Shown piece after piece: positions 61,318 to 64,000 of a DNA stretch of 64,000 nucleotides. The notes below the pieces were generated by a model that was not told where the DNA came from, searched no databases, and saw only the letters and a program-made list of their open reading frames with translations. The stretch is from Paraspadella gotoi. Its lineage: Eukaryota > Chaetognatha. Location: positions 21,638,278 through 21,702,277 of the forward strand of contig CM119265.1 of NCBI GenBank assembly GCA_051294375.1. Direction: 5' to 3'. A program made the translations under genes and the position numbers. Each line of letters opens with the position of its first letter. Position 1 is the first letter of the stretch.

Positions 61318-63660
61318 TGAAAGTCGCAATGGACGAGAGTCTGGACGTCGCCGAAACGCGGCGAAAACCGACGCCGGATCCGGAACGCTTTCAAACCTCC
61401 GAACCGGATCCCGCCCCTTCCCCTGGGATCCCGGATGTAATAAACGAGGACGGCGAACCTCTCCCAATCGAGAATCTCTCGGACTCTGAATCCTCCTCCG
61501 TCGAATCGATTGGGAGACGCTGGACTTTCGCTGGTGCCTCTTTCTCTCGGCACTGCGCAGTTTCCGGTGGCCTACGACGCTGAAGCCGATGCCGCCGCAT
61601 CTGCGCGACTTTTTGCCGCTGGACGGCGTTGCGGCGGGAGAGGAAATCGCGGGGGAAGATCATGAGAAAATCACGCGTTTGTGCGACAGCGTCAGACATT
61701 CACACTTAAGACGTGGCGGGTAGGGTAGGGTAGGGGAGGGGAGAGGAAAAAGGATGCAGTACAGGGAATAATTGTATTTGTTTTGTTTTCAGGAATTATG
61801 CTCCCTCTTTCGTTTTTCCGTCTTCTCCGACCGTGTCGCTCCCGTCGTTGTTCGCATGGGTCTCTGCGTCCTCTTCGTCGTCGTCTTCCGTTTCATCGTC
61901 GTTTTCATTGACGCTACTTCCAGATGTGGAAAGGACTTTCAGGGAAATCTGCGACCGCGTGGGTCAGAACGTCGTCGATCAGGTCCGCGAAAGAAGACTT
62001 GGCGGTTTTAGCTTGACCAAAGGTTTGACGAGTGATCCATTTTCCTATCAGGTTCCTTCGTACGTGTTTCGAGTCACTTATCCAGCGAATTCCCCCTTGA
62101 GTCGGAAGTTCGAGTCTTTGCTTCCTCGCAACAGTTTCCGTCCGAAAGTCAAGGTCCGTCGAAGCTTTAAAGTTAATAAGTATTGAAAATATATTCAGAA
62201 CAATTAGATTTCATATAAAAATATATGTTTGGCATAGGGATATTTCGTGATATCGGTGATACCCGCCAATGTTTCGTTTTATGACAAAATTAAAAAAAAA
62301 ATTAAGGGATGGGTCTCTTTTTCGGTGCCTTCTCTGTCCAAAACCCGCTCGTTATTTTTAAACCGCAACTTGAAAAAAAAACATTAAACTGCTCGTCTTT
62401 AATCGTCTCGTTGCTGCTGCGAGCAGAGGGAGGCTCGTAATTGTCAAGGCTTATGAATTGTGGATCATAAGTTTAGTTTTTCAAATTTTTTACTTAAGAA
62501 AAGATGTTATTTAAAAAATAACAGGAACCGAGGAAAGTGATAAATTTTGGGCCTAAAATCTTTAATTTTTTTTTAATTTTAACGATTCAGTTTGTTTTTG
62601 TGTGACTAATCACTGATTAGTAATCAGTGCTACGTTTTGTTTAATATTGTTACAATTAGGATTATATTAACAGTATTGGTGATAGGTAATCACTTATCAA
62701 TACTACTATTGTCAATCTTCGTAGGAAACGATGTTGTGTCAGCCTTTCATGGATCTTCCTTGGAAAACTTTTATTCCATCCTTCATTTTGGGCTGAGCGG
62801 TCACATGACCAAGAGAAGTGTCTTCGGAGAAGGAGTTTACCTCGCGGGTATTGAGCTTTTTAGTTTTTTTTTAGTCTACATAATTTTATTTCTTTTACTT
62901 TTTCTTCTTTATTTTTGTTTTATTTTTATCTATTGTAGTTATAATTTGTATAATCTTTTTTGTGCCGTTTCCAAAGGCGATCTGGCGGTGGCCCTTCACT
63001 TTTCCTCTTCGGGTGCCACGTGGCGTCATACGCGTCTCGGCTCATCCCTACGCGTCGTCGCCGTTTGCGACGTCATCAACCGTCGACGTCTCGTTGACGC
63101 CGAACGACGCCGTCGTGACGGCGCGGGCGTCGCCGGGGTGTTCCGCGGCGTCGGAAGCAACGCCGTGCCTTTCAAGTATTTCGTCGTCAAGAATTCTGAC
63201 GCCATTAAACTCAAGTTCCTTCTCGTCTTCGCTTCGAGTCGATGTGACGGTGATTCATTAGTTTTAATCCGATTGACTTAATGATGATTATCCGTTTCCT
63301 TACGTCATTTGTCATTCACAGATTCGCACGGCAGACAATCGCTTTATATGTTTATTAACCTTATTGCTTATGCTTATACATTGAATAATTTCTTTGTTTT
63401 CAGACGCTTCCCTATCGCCGACGATCGCGTCTCTTCGAGGTAAATTACTTTTCTTGGGACTCAATTATAAAATTAATGAACATCATTTTTTTTTATCGTC
63501 GACTATCTTGTTAATATTTTTTTCAGTGCGAATGCGGGTTGCTCATTGGCTGCGACGATACGGGCTTTTGGCGTTTTGCGGTTTTTACCTTTTGTTTCTC
63601 TGCATCATCGGAATGAAGGACAATATTTTTACAACGATGGCGAAATTTTTTAAGCTATGA
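61318..63660 (+). CDS. PARP16: Tail-anchored mono-ADP-ribosyltransferase PARP16
   Basis: Exons: first exon to 61719, then 61793 to about 62139-62153, 62725-62847, 62977-63249, 63404-63439 and 63527-63660. The N-terminal helical domain is visible as DFRWCLFLSALRSFRW (from about 61525). The catalytic domain shows the H-Y-Y set: VVSAFHGSSLENFYSILHFG, FGEGVYLAGDLAVAL and PFKYFVVKNSDAIKLKFLLV. The last exon encodes a membrane anchor (LLAFCGFYLLFLCIIGM) with a short tail, as in ER-resident PARP16, which regulates the unfolded protein response. The ATG at 61318 opens an acidic Pro/Ser/Asp-rich frame that is one base out of register with DFRWCLF. The junction between exons 2 and 3 needs a weak donor to hold frame. 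Confidence 0.88.
61717..61741 (+). other. G-quadruplex motif at a splice donor
   Basis: Five G-runs of three or more, spaced by TA or A, start in the last codons of PARP16 exon 1 and cover its 5' splice site (GG|GTAGGG). The pattern fits a canonical intramolecular G4 on the sense RNA. Confidence 0.75.
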
Positions 63661-64000
63661 ATAATGTTTGCACAGACAATAAAAGACGGCCCTCAAACAT
63701 GATAGAAAGGCTTTTTGAAAACTAACGACATAAAACGAGTAGAATAGCTTTCGACCGGGGTTAAATCACTCTTTTCTTTTCTTACTTTTCTTCTTTTTTC
63801 TCCGGATTTGTTTTTTTATGCTCCTTTATTTCGTCTTTTTTTTAATTTCGGATTTTACGTCATTCTTCTATAGTCGAAATCATCAAAACTACTATCAAAA
63901 CCAAAAAAAAAAAAAAATCAAAGTTACAGATGATTAGATATTTATTTTTCAATTTTCTAAACCGCCGTGTTGTATTGATTCAACGTCTTCATTCGTTCGT
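63661..64000. other. 3' flank of PARP16
   Basis: AATAAAAG about 13 bases past the stop is a likely polyadenylation signal (near 63677). The remainder is T-rich with no gene seen. Confidence 0.5.

Overview
This window is nuclear DNA from an animal. The genes are rich in short introns with GT-AG (occasionally GC-AG) splice sites, intergenic DNA is AT-rich, and long GAAA and GA/CT microsatellites are scattered through introns and spacers. The gene content is metazoan: the axonemal dynein DNAH6, the ESRP/fusilli splicing regulator, the ciliary BAR protein CIBAR1, GALT and PARP16. A motile-cilium dynein means the animal makes motile cilia or flagellated sperm. I cannot name the phylum from sequence alone; a compact invertebrate genome is the best reading. 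All exon models were built by hand from reading frames, splice motifs and remembered family alignments, so individual edges may be off by 1-2 bases.

About 60% of the window (1-38,592, minus strand) is one gene, an inner-arm dynein heavy chain of the DNAH6 type. It runs from its start codon to the beginning of AAA6, and its C-terminus lies off the left edge. I place 74 exons whose phases agree throughout except in exon 28, where one base is missing. Three other genes sit inside its introns: an EF-hand protein (plus, 13,389-14,517), a 116-residue tail-anchored membrane protein (plus, 24,631-25,059) and a complete intronless ESRP gene (minus, 29,261-31,774). The dynein also carries a duplicated 57-bp AAA1 exon segment, two 36-bp in-frame microexon candidates, a GC-AG intron and a 72-nt miRNA-like hairpin.

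Upstream of DNAH6 on the same strand is CIBAR1 (38,946-40,460), so two cilium genes are neighbours. Then come a possible small ORF, a repeat-rich stretch with a decayed TE-like multicopy gene (about 42,450-43,957) and unresolved coding-looking segments (44,100-45,130). Next is a 751-residue acidic single-pass membrane protein (45,901-48,156, plus), followed by a 12-exon coiled-coil protein (49,335-52,985, minus) and a long gene-poor interval.

The right end holds a secreted PPPDE-fold putative cysteine peptidase (57,417-58,611, minus), GALT (59,880-61,019, plus) and PARP16 (about 61,318-63,660, plus). PARP16 also shows a frame break in its first exon. Frame breaks at several places could be residual one-base assembly errors and should be checked against reads before calling any gene broken.
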